A DNA stretch of 64,000 bases, from the IMG/VR virus record IMGVR_UViG_3300046744_000381, positions 62,001-126,000 of that record; one strand, 5' to 3'. Under the pieces are notes generated by a model. That model saw nothing but the letters and a program-made list of their open reading frames with translations, was not told the origin of the DNA and ran no database searches. The position numbers and the translations under genes are program-made. Below are positions 28,201 through 35,146 of this stretch, in pieces (the stretch's first letter is position 1; each line of letters opens with the position of its first letter). The DNA comes from a virus.

Positions 28201-30056
28201 TTTACTCCTTCTCCAATAGCATAACTAAAAATTCTACAGCCTTTAAAATCACTTGAAGGATATGTTATTGTATCGGAAAAACTGTTACCATTGGTATCAC
28301 ATAAATCAAACAACGGTGCTTGATTAACACCTGTTTTTTCTTGTGCTACATTCCAAGTCGTACCGTTGTAGTAATACATCTTGCCAGCATTTCGGTTACC
28401 ATCTTTAACAAGCACAGTGTCATTTGTATCAGGAAAAGTATCAGTTGTTTCAACTAAACTAATTTGTCTATTACCTTTAAAATCAAAAAACTTAACTTGT
28501 AAAATTTTTCCATAGACAAAAGAATCTGTATCATTAATAAACATTACTCTCATACCGTCAGATAATTCAATGCCGTCAACACTATAACCGGGTTGTCCTT
28601 CTATTTTTGACTTAACATCATCGGTATAATTGTCTATCAAATCAATATTATTTTTTGCTTTTGTACCAAAGTTAAATAGTTTTAATCCTTGATCAAATTC
28701 AATAATAGGACGTTTTGCTCTGCTATCTTCTGGAAGATCAAATGATTGTCCGTTTAATGCTGCACTCTGTGTAATAACATCTTTATGAAACCATCTATTG
28801 TATCTAGCCCACGGATTTCTGTCTGGACTTGCTTTGTTTACTACTATATAATCTTTTGTTCCAGCAAAACTTTTTGCATCACTAAAAGGAACTCTATCAA
28901 AGCCATTGTTATCAAACGGTACTTTGCTATCAGAAGTAAATATAGCAGGTACTTGTAAATCTTCAGCTGCAACAAGTTTTATTTCATCGCCAACACCTTC
29001 TACATACCACAGCCCTTCAGAATATTTTGCAGGTGTAACTTGACCAATAAAGTATACTTTCATTCCGTTACTTAATGCCCATCCGTCCGATGTGGTATAA
29101 GTTTGCTTGCCAATTATTTCATTGTCTATATCAATTATACTATTAGCATCTATATCTGATATAATTATTCTACTACTAATATTCAAATCGTATTGACTTA
29201 CAAAATATAATGTATCAGGTGCATCATCAGGAATAGTAAATTCTAATATACCTTTTTCGATATAATCTTGTGCAACGAAATCATCTTGATTTAGTAGTAC
29301 ATCATCGGCGTCTGGTGACAGTGTTACACCTTGTGTGTAAGTTTGATTTAGTATAGAACTATCATCAAGTTTTTCGTTTGGATCTACTCCCCTATATAGA
29401 GCAATACTTAAAGGGTTACCCGGAGAATCTATTTCAAACCTATAAGTTTGTCCTCTATATAAATTTAAGTTTGGATTTTTTGTTAAACCATCTGGATGAA
29501 ATAATAAACTAATATCATTATCTTGTTCTAATACCTCGACCCTATATGTGCTAACAACGTCTTTACTTTGACCTCTGACTGCTACTTCTTGCGGTCCATT
29601 AGGCAACCAATAGTATTCTCGGAAGTTAGCAAACTTATCCAGATTAATATTTGGATTCCACGCATAATACTCTTGTTCATTAAGATTACTATGATTTTCT
29701 GTGTTTGCATTGTAAGTCTTAAGCAATCCCATATAGTCATTATAATCACTATAATATTTTGTAGAACCTAAAAAATCTTCGTATATACTGACAGGCTCAA
29801 ACTGATAATCGGTTCTTAATTTAGAAACATCTTCTAAATAATTATCTAAAATAGTTGCTGCTTTTGCTTCTCGTTTTCCAACAAACCCATTTATTTTTTC
29901 AATTACTCCAGGATTAGTCAACTGGTCTAATGTACTACTTAAAAACTTCTTATTTTGTGGAGTTCTAAAAAACCTAGGTAAATGTTCTACACTACTTCTT
30001 TTTTCATTTTTGCCTGCTGGTAACGGAAATTCGTTTTGATCATCATTATATGACAT
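16278..30056 (-). CDS. Giant virion protein, 4592 residues, baseplate/fibre
   Basis: It follows gp6 with a one-base overlap (TAATG), the place of gp7 in T4, but is far longer than T4 gp7 (about 1030 residues). The N-terminal ~1900 residues are aromatic-rich, with many NxxY and WxxGxIxxYNxxxY blocks (for example YWLPNGPQEV, WESKYGPAPY). About 2110-2570 resembles FG-GAP beta-propeller repeats: GYGSSFAVNDFNSIFAVG, WGTSVALSDDGNYIAVGA, ERFGYKVEFSNNKL. About 3060-3490 has GxGYxxPxVxIxGxG repeats also found in the fibre at 59017. The C-terminal third is repeated fibronectin-like DGxxxxxxDYxxS blocks. No protease or hydrolase motif seen. Likely a baseplate wedge or long-fibre hybrid. Confidence 0.8.
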   Translation of the reverse strand: MSYNDDQNEFPLPAGKNEKRSSVEHLPRFFRTPQNKKFLSSTLDQLTNPGVIEKINGFVGKREAKAATILDNYLEDVSKLRTDYQFEPVSIYEDFLGSTKYYSDYNDYMGLLKTYNANTENHSNLNEQEYYAWNPNINLDKFANFREYYWLPNGPQEVAVRGQSKDVVSTYRVEVLEQDNDISLLFHPDGLTKNPNLNLYRGQTYRFEIDSPGNPLSIALYRGVDPNEKLDDSSILNQTYTQGVTLSPDADDVLLNQDDFVAQDYIEKGILEFTIPDDAPDTLYFVSQYDLNISSRIIISDIDANSIIDIDNEIIGKQTYTTSDGWALSNGMKVYFIGQVTPAKYSEGLWYVEGVGDEIKLVAAEDLQVPAIFTSDSKVPFDNNGFDRVPFSDAKSFAGTKDYIVVNKASPDRNPWARYNRWFHKDVITQSAALNGQSFDLPEDSRAKRPIIEFDQGLKLFNFGTKAKNNIDLIDNYTDDVKSKIEGQPGYSVDGIELSDGMRVMFINDTDSFVYGKILQVKFFDFKGNRQISLVETTDTFPDTNDTVLVKDGNRNAGKMYYYNGTTWNVAQEKTGVNQAPLFDLCDTNGNSFSDTITYPSSDFKGCRIFSYAIGEGVNDPELGFPLSYKNIANTGDILFDFSLLKDSFTYEVNNQVFQVATSTGFLKKFEHRGVDFNYVNGWVKAPSLSKQYVIRKYTGQERTNNFIVDVFKESALVADLKIIVYVNNIVKKQGVDFNFATDANNRINVQFFTDLNVDDILIIKAHSKTANKTSKGYYETAHNFERNPLNEDITQFTLGEVSDHVDSVAEEVPNFVGTQPGANNLRDLGNVKKYGRKFVQHSGPINLPLFTISNKENNLVAALNFAKNEYSKFKRAFVQEAENLNLDGSIKEQVDQVLLSLVKDKKSSMPFYHSDMTGIGANKKIEHKVLDPDIKFYALSNVFTLDTLSEKAVNVYVNGEQVCVNLDYVFTSEGFVQFTTEFNLVLNDMIEIYEYETTNGSYIPQTPTKLGLYPAYKPEVFSDTTYQEAQTAIRGHDGSIIIGYNDYRDNLLLELEKRFYNNIKVSYDKSIFDIWDYVSGEYRNSKVKVGDLNKILISDFVNWLTKAGNADYTDNSFVSETQTFTYNYGFGSNKNNLPLAGFWRGIYINAYDTDSPNLRPWEMLGLSVKPSWWESKYGPAPYTQNNLVLWNDLEKGIIRSSNLIRTDKRFIRPGLTKHIPVDQNGNVRSPLNSGYVNEFSFSVQNGQTFKFGDHTPTETAWRRSSEYPFALLKAIMINRPAQVLGVGFDRSRISRNLTGQLVYNGETSQRIKLSNLLCTNTQKDGEQILTAGFSNYIYDYMASDVTSQYENFTKKLKNLKHKIAFKLGGFGEKQKLKLVLDSKNPSNKGNVFVPFENYKIDLVQSSPLTTVTYSGVIIEKRTNGFKISGYDKENPVFTYSTPILSSNDIAINVGGISESFLYWTEDKQYIAGKIVRYENTYYRVNVNHTTTDQFDPSFYSPLRNLPIIGGATATLRKNFGNDTNTINYGAVLATAQEVVDFIQGYEDYLKKQGFVFDFFNRETEAVEDWTLSIKEFLFYTTQNWSVGTIITLSPCANSLTFGKDYFVIDNVKENIFGYKILNLDGTAVKDYSVNISRDTGNSVTILPNTADNAIYFCKLGLIQKDHSVIIDNKTVFNDTIYNPSSGYRQERIKVVGYRTDNWNGNLNIPGFIYDQANITEWEQWQDYALGDLVKYKEFYYSANIFISGDSVFDSSLWNRLDDRPESGLKANFDYKVNQFADFYDLDTDNFDTEQQRLAQHLIGYQKREYLDNIIEDDISQYKFYQGFIQEKGTLNSLTKFFDKLGSTDQESLEFYEEWAIRNAQYGATDTFDELEYKLDETKFRIEPQLIELVDAVDTNRTDLVYEIPESKVYIKPQNYTKNPFPYKYSTDEYSKTAGYVSLDQIDFLAKTPNDILELDIANVPIDNIIWVTSEKNSWNIYQHTLISNRVETYTKTTTGFDLKFDSIPDLAIGEIFGVQFIDDNIDGFYKINNISGTVVSVVADITFNEEFLDLNDSTTGIITKLLSKRYDTPSNVNADINKFGLNENNTIWIDNVANDKFGVFKNNKIFSGKQELFNIENGDGGYGSSFAVNDFNSIFAVGRPIDGKVYVYTRSSETQTLNFIQEIIVPTNLHNSASAFGQKIKFSGDGQFMFVAAPLASNVKTRYRGEAESSFNILKDDIVSDRGTLWRAKRATDDDSSSINTNSRDWEQVYKIPADDEGYASGLTNQGIVYVYKKNLDNSYYLLEQFVSNEPTGDEKFGIGLETAFTTDETYKLYVRSEGNNGRVYLYDTTYSIMEMRGTIDVTFRGDWDNFHSYVTGAIVQENGQLYKAKVDIPKGGNGPTDIALWESVDNNVDRFGYLPYSSTIQGDNDSTAFNNTNQAGKNIDVSTNGEVLTFTAFNTSTDEFQVNVYRLQEGRYAFYEAITTPNTDILWGTSVALSDDGNYIAVGANSADIETNTDTGIDKGLVYIYKYNSSSLAFENTQTLQAPASSKNERFGYKVEFSNNKLCVIGINGLNIGGTQFDSNATSFDNNSTKLYDFSSRRPQAYTYELLNEIYTVSEVIDYESYYIDNGLTLQRDLSTADDVEILYQNNHLYLGFEGLDTGDSKFGLIFDLRHDKDITNWNTLGEATDFINYDKMRGAFLYDSVTSDLITYIDLIDPIQGKIANAAEREINYKLYYDPAVYNIGNTNTGVVNPWGEERVGELLWDLNAVKWYNPYQKNADYSSNVWNKIIPGYSIDIYEWVSSTLLPDEWDAIADTTEGLADGVSGVSRYGNQRYVRKNVYDPITGLFSAKYYYWVKNSKVLPTITNRTITANAVASLIEDPAANGYRFLGMFGRNNFAIYNCTNLVKDTDTVLHFEYYNTEEVKINNIHREYNLLTEGLATSQPNDRVVSKWIDSLVGYDKQRTLLPVTTLSPARRYGILDDPLQTMFVNRTEALKQVIERINLVLSKKLIVDEFDISGLSSKDPQPTNVSREYDTVVENETLLRFIGTSKLDQAQLSVDIVDGRLTKVTITNAGRGYIDPAFNSATDTKRRGPKVTITGSGIGAEIETVINNLGQVIEANIINEGKNYNSTTTTVTVRPFTALITTDTTLLGFWATYIWNSTEKEWIRINNQSYDASLYWKYIDWYAEGYSKETNIDYLVPGSYALGGLKDNLGDIIKIETIGSGGWLLLKKIDNQLEVDYTVNYETIGRQNGTIEFSRLLFNNERFGFDKAVYDSALYDRDAGEEVRIILNTINQTIFVDELKVEWNKLFFSSVRYALAEQPTIDWIFKTAFIKAKHNVGGLDQKTTYKSDSLESYNDYVNEVKPYSTKIREFVSAYENIDPTQTNVTDFDLPPRYDLNAEKIVSETAQVLDSQIRNYSEFVTTYPQKNWFDNVGFEVKEVVLTDGGTGWTNAPRLVMSGGGGPTVIGSTTINEGKVTGIVIDFANLKYITAPTLTFEGDQEDYSTAKPARATAIIGNSPVRSTHMLIKFDRITGSYFVTDLDVTQTFTGTGSQIDFILKWPIDVRPSKITVTVDGVEQLATDYSISNILDKTVTYPRYYGVVSFANAPSNNKTIVIEYDKDVNYLSASDRINFYYNPTTGQFGKELSQLMDGVDYGGVQIDTASFGASQGFNNGDLFGSTPFDRFSGNLEDEVFVLDGSTGSITVSVPFEAGVKYNVYYKAATAGINDNPVRIDSEAYGTSEAPEDSIMLTITGDGITSTFILDEDQLVTRDGDTIIVRKETSDGAVTPSGVIFDTQINGGDLTNVAGQFSTATGIDAGNIVIDGDDFVSPTTSKGTEEQVPGQILDTLDLQVYERVNDGQGVITVQNFRTDGGSAEYYLENLPATQDSVIVKLDNVVLDPAQYEIDYSEKLLRISDSSLLPVGKHLSFLTIGTNGSNIIESDTFTGDGNTANFVTFYKFEQNVTAVVSVNGVISTSFGLDASGPEYGDNANKVMLVFGEVPPANSIITYTLYKGTGKQYSQLAIDDTFDRTVSTQRSHTFGSNGAVPLPFNKKPISHNILVKVGDKFLDAGYVKKHTMTVDRAYEIDNWQLLDQTKISQLDILVYINDQLVDPINYIYSTTNGRIEFTTREIGKSGDILRVYLIDNAEYFFVDTVIKLSNAGTLVDYAPLDQINFTLNDSTNVIGTVQEYTKTGQEVTIKLQGYVRDLIALAAKDDTPSLYFDDSTDFKIDSIRVVDSERLSLKDIPTQDVKIYVFSNHDTNEFERLSLRVSYEDTNAAEGSANYLTRNLLSRGEIKLDKKIPGPEYAWVFLNGKFLTSQADYTLSDNRQSIILSERPIKNDRIEILYFTADVSKQKFAYRIFKDVLNRYHYKRINSGMEYDLAVDLNWYDLSINLKSSDGLDEPNKELAIPGIIFINGERIEYFVKQGNVLRQLRRGTLGTGVKDVHSANSRVFHQGVSETIPYQDTTYTQLFTGDGAAKTFNLNWTPTSVNEFDVFVAGTRLRKATPIDPNNSTADTNYYQYNEALDQDSPGGDVVVPAEFTVENNILTLVTAPLADTEIRIIRKTGKIWNDDGISLASSKNTISRFLTDSTYKLAR

Positions 30057-33000
30057 TAGTAGTTTACGCCTCCGGTAGAAGTTACATCAGAGCTTTGTAC
30101 TCCAACATTCAATATGTCATCGCTGGTTACAACTAACCCCGATGCTTTAAGTCTTGATTGCGTAATCGCATCAATTATTTCTACATCATCCACTGATGCA
30201 CTGCTTATTAGTATTTCGTCATTTTCGCTTTTAATTTCGTACAAGCTACCAAAACTTTGTGTTTCTTGTTTTGGTACTAAAACAACACTAACAATATCCG
30301 GTGCTGATTGATTTATAATATATGTTGCTAATTCGCTAAAATAAAATGTTTCGCCAAAGTCCCAGTTTTCTAATGCAAAGAAAGCATTAACCGAATCTAT
30401 AACACGACTTTTTACATCATTATCATTTACTACTCGGTCACTATTTTTGACTACTTTAATTGTTGCTTGTAAATCCACGTCACTTTTACTGCCCAAAATA
30501 GGTTTATATTTTACAGGATGATAAATTACATCATCACTTATACTTTTAATTGCTTGTACACTAGAGTTATAGTCTAAATACAAATTATCACTGCTAGGCG
30601 GCAAGGGTTTAGTTTGTGTGTTGCCTTTTATATAATCTCTATATTCGTTATCATAACTTTTTGTAAGCAAATATACATCAATAATATTACTACTACTAGG
30701 ATCTATTCTAGCTTGTTCATCAGCAGCGTGTGAATATTCAAATTTAATATCAGTCCTACCAAAATATGCAAGATAATCAGATGTAAACTCTAATGCGTTT
30801 GCAGTTTGATTGTATTTTAAAAATACGTCTCTATCAATTAAGTAAAATACGTCACCATTGTTATACTGACTTAATGCGCCAACTGCGCCCTGACTAGTTT
30901 TTGTATATATAGGCTCTTTATCTGCATCAATATAATTAAATGTTTCAGTTTTATTTACTGTTGTCTTTTTTTGGTAAATGTATTTTGTATTACTGTTAGT
31001 CTCGGGTGCAACAATATGTTCAAATAAATCTGGATCATCAACAACACCATCATTGTCAGTATCAAAAAAACTTATTTCTATCTTTTTGCTATTAATATAC
31101 CCTGCATCATTTTTATACTCTTTAGTAATTTGCCAAGGCCAATCCACAGTAAACGGATTAAGTGCATCAGGTTTTGTATTGATACTCAAAACCTTTATAA
31201 CATCCGAAACTATTGTGCCTGACTTACTGTCATATATTTTATTAGTGCTATCAAAAAAGAACCGTATTTGATCGTTGCTTTCAAATACATATCTGCGTCC
31301 TCTAGCAGTGACAGTATATTTTTGCCCATCTGTTTCAAATAATAATAGCCAACTGTTATCACTTTGTGTGTTTGTACTATCGCCAGTTTTTCCTAATCCA
31401 AATTCTGTACGTGTGTCAAGATTATTAGAAATAATTACACGCCACTGACTATTTTCAAAATCATATCTCAAACCAAATGTTTTAAAAGCAAAAGCTTGAT
31501 CTATAATTTGTGTTTTAACTGCATCAGTTATACTTGTATCAAGCACTGGAATAATTTCAGCTAGGACTGCATTTTGCGGTATTTTATCATTTAAAACAAT
31601 CGGGCCCAATCCTGTATCAGCATTTACTACTGTGCCATTATCTTCTACGCTAATAACCTTTACCCATTTATAAGTCGACGAGCCGGAAGTCGTTGCACTA
31701 CCTAAAGCAAGATCTCCGGTTGATGAAAAATAATAATTATTAGGAGCATCAAATTTTATCAACGCACCCGGAGTGACATATCTCATAATACTTTTTGTAA
31801 AACTAGAAACAGCTATAGGAGTACTATTAATTGTATCTATAAAATATCCAGTCGATCTATTAGTATCAAAAGTGGTAAAATTCCAAGAAAAATTTAAATT
31901 CTTTACACTTGTATTTCTTGGAAAGTTTTTGTAATAAAAGTTTAATAATTTTGTATCTTTTATTGCTGGTATAATTATATTGTTTATTGATGATTCTATA
32001 TCATTCCTAGTTACAAAATCAAAACTATATTTAGAATCTAAATTTTCAGTAAAAAGTATTCCGTCATCGCTGTAAAGCAAAGTATTGCTGTACTTGCCGC
32101 TTGCATCTCTTAAATCAAAATATCTACTGATTCCGCTACTAGTTCTGTTTACAGCTTTTGTTTTTATGATATTTTGATTTATACCTAGTGTTCCTATATT
32201 GTAATCTTCGCCTGTGATTAATCTATTTTGTGTGTAATAGGTACTAGGTGCATTTGTTTTAATTGAAGAATTACTTTCTGCAGCCGCACTGTTATCAATA
32301 ACAGTTTTTAGCTCCATTGTTAACGAAAGAGTTTCTACTTTACCGGCTTTACTTGTATAAGGCACAGTAATTGTTATGCCAGTCATATCACTAGGTACAA
32401 TCTTAAATTGTCTAGCATTACTTGTTCTGTAATAAACTTTAAATTTACCTTTAGGTAATGTACCAAACGTGCCATCACTAAAAATTAAACTAATTCTGTC
32501 TTGCACTCGGCTTAATACACCGTAAATATCTCGCACTTTTTTATTAATACTATTGTAGATAATATTGTTTCCTTCAATATTATCGACCTTGGTCCACAAT
32601 TTATTTTCTAAATTATTACTATCTAATTGATACAACCAAACATCACTGTTGTTTATATTGTCTGTATCAATGTTAATTGTAGTATTTGGAGTAGGGTTGT
32701 CAACAGTCACAACATTATTTTCTAATCTACCTTGTCTAAAATGTAAAAAGAATCCGCTGTTGTTAGAACCTGCTCCTTGACCGTCATCTCTGTATAAAAA
32801 TGCTAGTCTGTTACCTGCCAACGGTTCTTCTTCGTAAATTTTTTCTGCATCTATATCAGTGCTAACAATTTCAAATTGTGTTGTTATGCTATCTACATTT
32901 TTTGTAAAACTGTAAATAGGCAATCCACTATTGCTTATTGAATTTAATCTATATTGTTCTGTTAGAACACTATCGATAGTTTCTTTTTTAATACTTTTAC

Positions 33001-33511
33001 CAAACTTATTATCAGCTGGCAATGCAGAATTCAATATTTTTACAAATTGTTCATACCAGTCTGCATTTGTACTATCATTCCATATTACTGTTTGTCCGCT
33101 TAGATTAGTGCCGTTGCTGTCAATAACATCTTCTGTAGTGCTTATACTGTCAAACTTTAATAATCCGTTAGCTGTTTGATTTCTTTTAACATTATAACTT
33201 ACTAATCTTGCTAGACGTAGAACACTTTCTCTGCGTTCTGCTGTTTCTATGTAGTTCTCACGTGCATTTAAATCTGCACGGAATGCAATATTTTGTCCAA
33301 GGAAAGCAATTAGATCAATTAGTGCAAGGTATTCACTACTTTCAATATAGTCATTGAAATCCTCTGGGTAGTTTTGCCTAATATAGTTTATCATTGTACG
33401 GCGAAGATTATCAAAGTCGTAACTTTGAAAATCGGCATACTTAAAACTTTGATAAACTGTCTTCCAATCTTCTGCTAAAAGAAGTCTATTTTGACGTTCT
33501 GTACTTGACAT
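30056..33511 (-). CDS. gp6: Baseplate wedge protein gp6
   Basis: 1151 residues, against about 660 in T4. The N-terminal 130 residues are characteristic: WKTVYQSFKYADFQSYDFDNL, MINYIRQNYPEDFNDYIES, LALIDLIAFLGQNIAFRADL, ENYIETAERRESVLRLARL. gp6 joins neighbouring wedges in the baseplate. The middle holds extra beta domains, and the C-terminus has the YHPVKYKPILGSKSDVDL and SFGSLYEIKS region typical of the J-like fold. Upstream are gp25 and a late promoter (33535-33541); the giant gene follows, overlapping by one base. Identification is firm; the added length is notable. Confidence 0.9.
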   Translation of the reverse strand: MSSTERQNRLLLAEDWKTVYQSFKYADFQSYDFDNLRRTMINYIRQNYPEDFNDYIESSEYLALIDLIAFLGQNIAFRADLNARENYIETAERRESVLRLARLVSYNVKRNQTANGLLKFDSISTTEDVIDSNGTNLSGQTVIWNDSTNADWYEQFVKILNSALPADNKFGKSIKKETIDSVLTEQYRLNSISNSGLPIYSFTKNVDSITTQFEIVSTDIDAEKIYEEEPLAGNRLAFLYRDDGQGAGSNNSGFFLHFRQGRLENNVVTVDNPTPNTTINIDTDNINNSDVWLYQLDSNNLENKLWTKVDNIEGNNIIYNSINKKVRDIYGVLSRVQDRISLIFSDGTFGTLPKGKFKVYYRTSNARQFKIVPSDMTGITITVPYTSKAGKVETLSLTMELKTVIDNSAAAESNSSIKTNAPSTYYTQNRLITGEDYNIGTLGINQNIIKTKAVNRTSSGISRYFDLRDASGKYSNTLLYSDDGILFTENLDSKYSFDFVTRNDIESSINNIIIPAIKDTKLLNFYYKNFPRNTSVKNLNFSWNFTTFDTNRSTGYFIDTINSTPIAVSSFTKSIMRYVTPGALIKFDAPNNYYFSSTGDLALGSATTSGSSTYKWVKVISVEDNGTVVNADTGLGPIVLNDKIPQNAVLAEIIPVLDTSITDAVKTQIIDQAFAFKTFGLRYDFENSQWRVIISNNLDTRTEFGLGKTGDSTNTQSDNSWLLLFETDGQKYTVTARGRRYVFESNDQIRFFFDSTNKIYDSKSGTIVSDVIKVLSINTKPDALNPFTVDWPWQITKEYKNDAGYINSKKIEISFFDTDNDGVVDDPDLFEHIVAPETNSNTKYIYQKKTTVNKTETFNYIDADKEPIYTKTSQGAVGALSQYNNGDVFYLIDRDVFLKYNQTANALEFTSDYLAYFGRTDIKFEYSHAADEQARIDPSSSNIIDVYLLTKSYDNEYRDYIKGNTQTKPLPPSSDNLYLDYNSSVQAIKSISDDVIYHPVKYKPILGSKSDVDLQATIKVVKNSDRVVNDNDVKSRVIDSVNAFFALENWDFGETFYFSELATYIINQSAPDIVSVVLVPKQETQSFGSLYEIKSENDEILISSASVDDVEIIDAITQSRLKASGLVVTSDDILNVGVQSSDVTSTGGVNY

Positions 33512-33534
33512 TTGCCATTCCTTTACTTATATAA

Positions 33535-33541
33535 TATTTAG
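33535..33541 (-). promoter_or_regulatory. T4-type late promoter for gp6
   Basis: CTAAATA on the minus strand in the short gap between gp25 and gp6, about 25 bases before the gp6 ATG at 33511; AAGGAATGG lies between. Confidence 0.65.
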
Positions 33542-33562
33542 CTGAAAAATAAAGTACGCACT

Positions 33563-34003
33563 TTAAATGAGACCTGCAGATTCATCAAAAGTTAAACGCA
33601 AACTTTCAGATATATTGTATGGCAAATATGTTAACGCACACTCAATTTGAATGCCACTTTCAAATGTTTGTATAGTTACATTATCAACACTTACTCTTGG
33701 ATCGTAATTTATAATATCTGTAACATTTTTTATTATTGCTTCTTTTAAAGAATCAGTTAACGGTTCAAAAAGCACATCCCATATAATTGTTCCAAACTCT
33801 GGATTTTCAAGTTTTTCGCCTTGACGAATGTGAAAATGATTTATTATATCTTGTTTTATAAGTGCAAGATCGTATTTTACAAAATTATTTGTTTTGTTAT
33901 TTACTGTGCTAATACCTCTATATTTTTTACTAGTCACAGGAACATTTGTAGATTCTGCACCTACTGTAATATTTTTATAAAGAGATTTTTCGTTTACTGA
34001 CAT
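33563..34003 (-). CDS. gp25: Baseplate wedge protein gp25
   Basis: 146 residues with the GPW/gp25 domain: DIINHFHIRQGEKLENPEFG, then TIIWDVLFEPLTDSLKEAI and NYDPRVSVDNV. gp25 lies at the inner wedge, next to the sheath and hub, and resembles lysozyme-fold baseplate proteins of contractile systems. There is no convincing ribosome site: a late promoter motif ends only four bases before the ATG, so the message may be leaderless or translation may be coupled to the gene upstream (stop at 34021). Confidence 0.92.
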   Translation of the reverse strand: MSVNEKSLYKNITVGAESTNVPVTSKKYRGISTVNNKTNNFVKYDLALIKQDIINHFHIRQGEKLENPEFGTIIWDVLFEPLTDSLKEAIIKNVTDIINYDPRVSVDNVTIQTFESGIQIECALTYLPYNISESLRLTFDESAGLI

Positions 34004-34007
34004 ATTG

Positions 34008-34014
34008 TATTTAT
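34008..34014 (-). promoter_or_regulatory. Late promoter abutting the gp25 start
   Basis: ATAAATA on the minus strand, followed by CAAT and the ATG at 34003. With T4-like spacing the transcript would begin at or next to the start codon. Confidence 0.6.
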
Positions 34015-34020
34015 TTCCAC

Positions 34021-35145
34021 TTACCTTGGTAAAACGTAAGATTTACCATTTATAGATTTTACTCTTTCATTTCCGTATATAATTCCATTAAATAATCTTG
34101 CACCTTGTGGTATTATATCTTGTACTATGCCATTTGTGACATTTCTAATATCATTGTTTATATCCACTGGCAAGTTAGTTAATCCAAAGTTAATGCCATT
34201 ATTTGTTGTTAAAACTTTATCAAGTTCTGCTGCGGCAAATTCAGCACTTGCAGCTAAACTTCCAAATACATTATTTCCTGTCTGCGGAAATATTTTTGAA
34301 TCCATCTGTCGAGATGTTCCAGCTATTGCTCTAATATTATTTGCAGGATTAGTAGCAAAACTTATGCCTCCAGCGATAAGTCCAGCAGTAGTAGGATCAA
34401 TACTAGGCAATCCAACTTTATCTAAAACACGAGCACCTACACTAGCAATAGATCCATCAACGATAGCTTTCAATTCAGGATTTAAACCTTTATAAGCTGT
34501 ACTTAATGTATCACCTAAGCCTTTCACAGCCCCTGAAAAATCTTGTACAATTGGGCCCAATCCTGGTATACTGCCTATTGCGCCGCCAATATCTTCAAAT
34601 AATGTTTTTCCTACATCAACAAGTCCATTTGCTAATCCTCCTAATGCATCGCCAACTACACTACCAATAGATCCTACAACATTTCCAAACACATTAGTTA
34701 AACTTGTTGTGCTTAAAAGATTGCCCATTACATTTGGCAATAAGTTTGCAATACCTTGCAAAGCACCGCCTATAATTGAACTTAATCCTCCAGGTAATCC
34801 TTGTAAAAAACTATCTACTGTTGGTTGAATTATTCCAGATAATATATCTTCTATGGATGTACGTTCAGTAAGAAAAAATTCCTCAGGAGCAGGTGTTGTT
34901 CCTGAATAAGTTTGAGGTGTTTCGTCATTGTTAGGAGCAACTGGAGATGCAGCAGCAGCAGTTGTGGCAGGCGGGGGTGTATTTCTTTGATCTCTACCTC
35001 GTGGATCGTTTGCATCTGGATCTACTTGCGAACGTGTTCTACCCATTGCAGCATCTGCTTGTTGTTGATTAGTACGAGAAGATATTCTATCTGCACTGCC
35101 TTTAGTGCCAACTGCTCCATTATTTACAGGCCAAGTATCTGCCAT
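34021..35145 (-). CDS. Glycine-rich baseplate-region protein
   Basis: 374 residues, no family recognised. The first 90 residues are polar and disordered (RTNQQQADAAMGRTRS, PPPATTAAAASPVAP). From about 110 to 260 is an amphipathic glycine/isoleucine/valine-rich stretch (LPGGLSSIIGGALQGIANLL, VFGNVVGSIGSVVGDALGGL) that could be a membrane-active or zipper-like helix bundle. The C-terminus ends INGKSYVLPR. It lies between gp5 and gp25, so it is probably a central spike or hub component; a role at the host membrane during infection is speculation. Confidence 0.65.
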   Translation of the reverse strand: MADTWPVNNGAVGTKGSADRISSRTNQQQADAAMGRTRSQVDPDANDPRGRDQRNTPPPATTAAAASPVAPNNDETPQTYSGTTPAPEEFFLTERTSIEDILSGIIQPTVDSFLQGLPGGLSSIIGGALQGIANLLPNVMGNLLSTTSLTNVFGNVVGSIGSVVGDALGGLANGLVDVGKTLFEDIGGAIGSIPGLGPIVQDFSGAVKGLGDTLSTAYKGLNPELKAIVDGSIASVGARVLDKVGLPSIDPTTAGLIAGGISFATNPANNIRAIAGTSRQMDSKIFPQTGNNVFGSLAASAEFAAAELDKVLTTNNGINFGLTNLPVDINNDIRNVTNGIVQDIIPQGARLFNGIIYGNERVKSINGKSYVLPR

Positions 35146-35146
35146 T

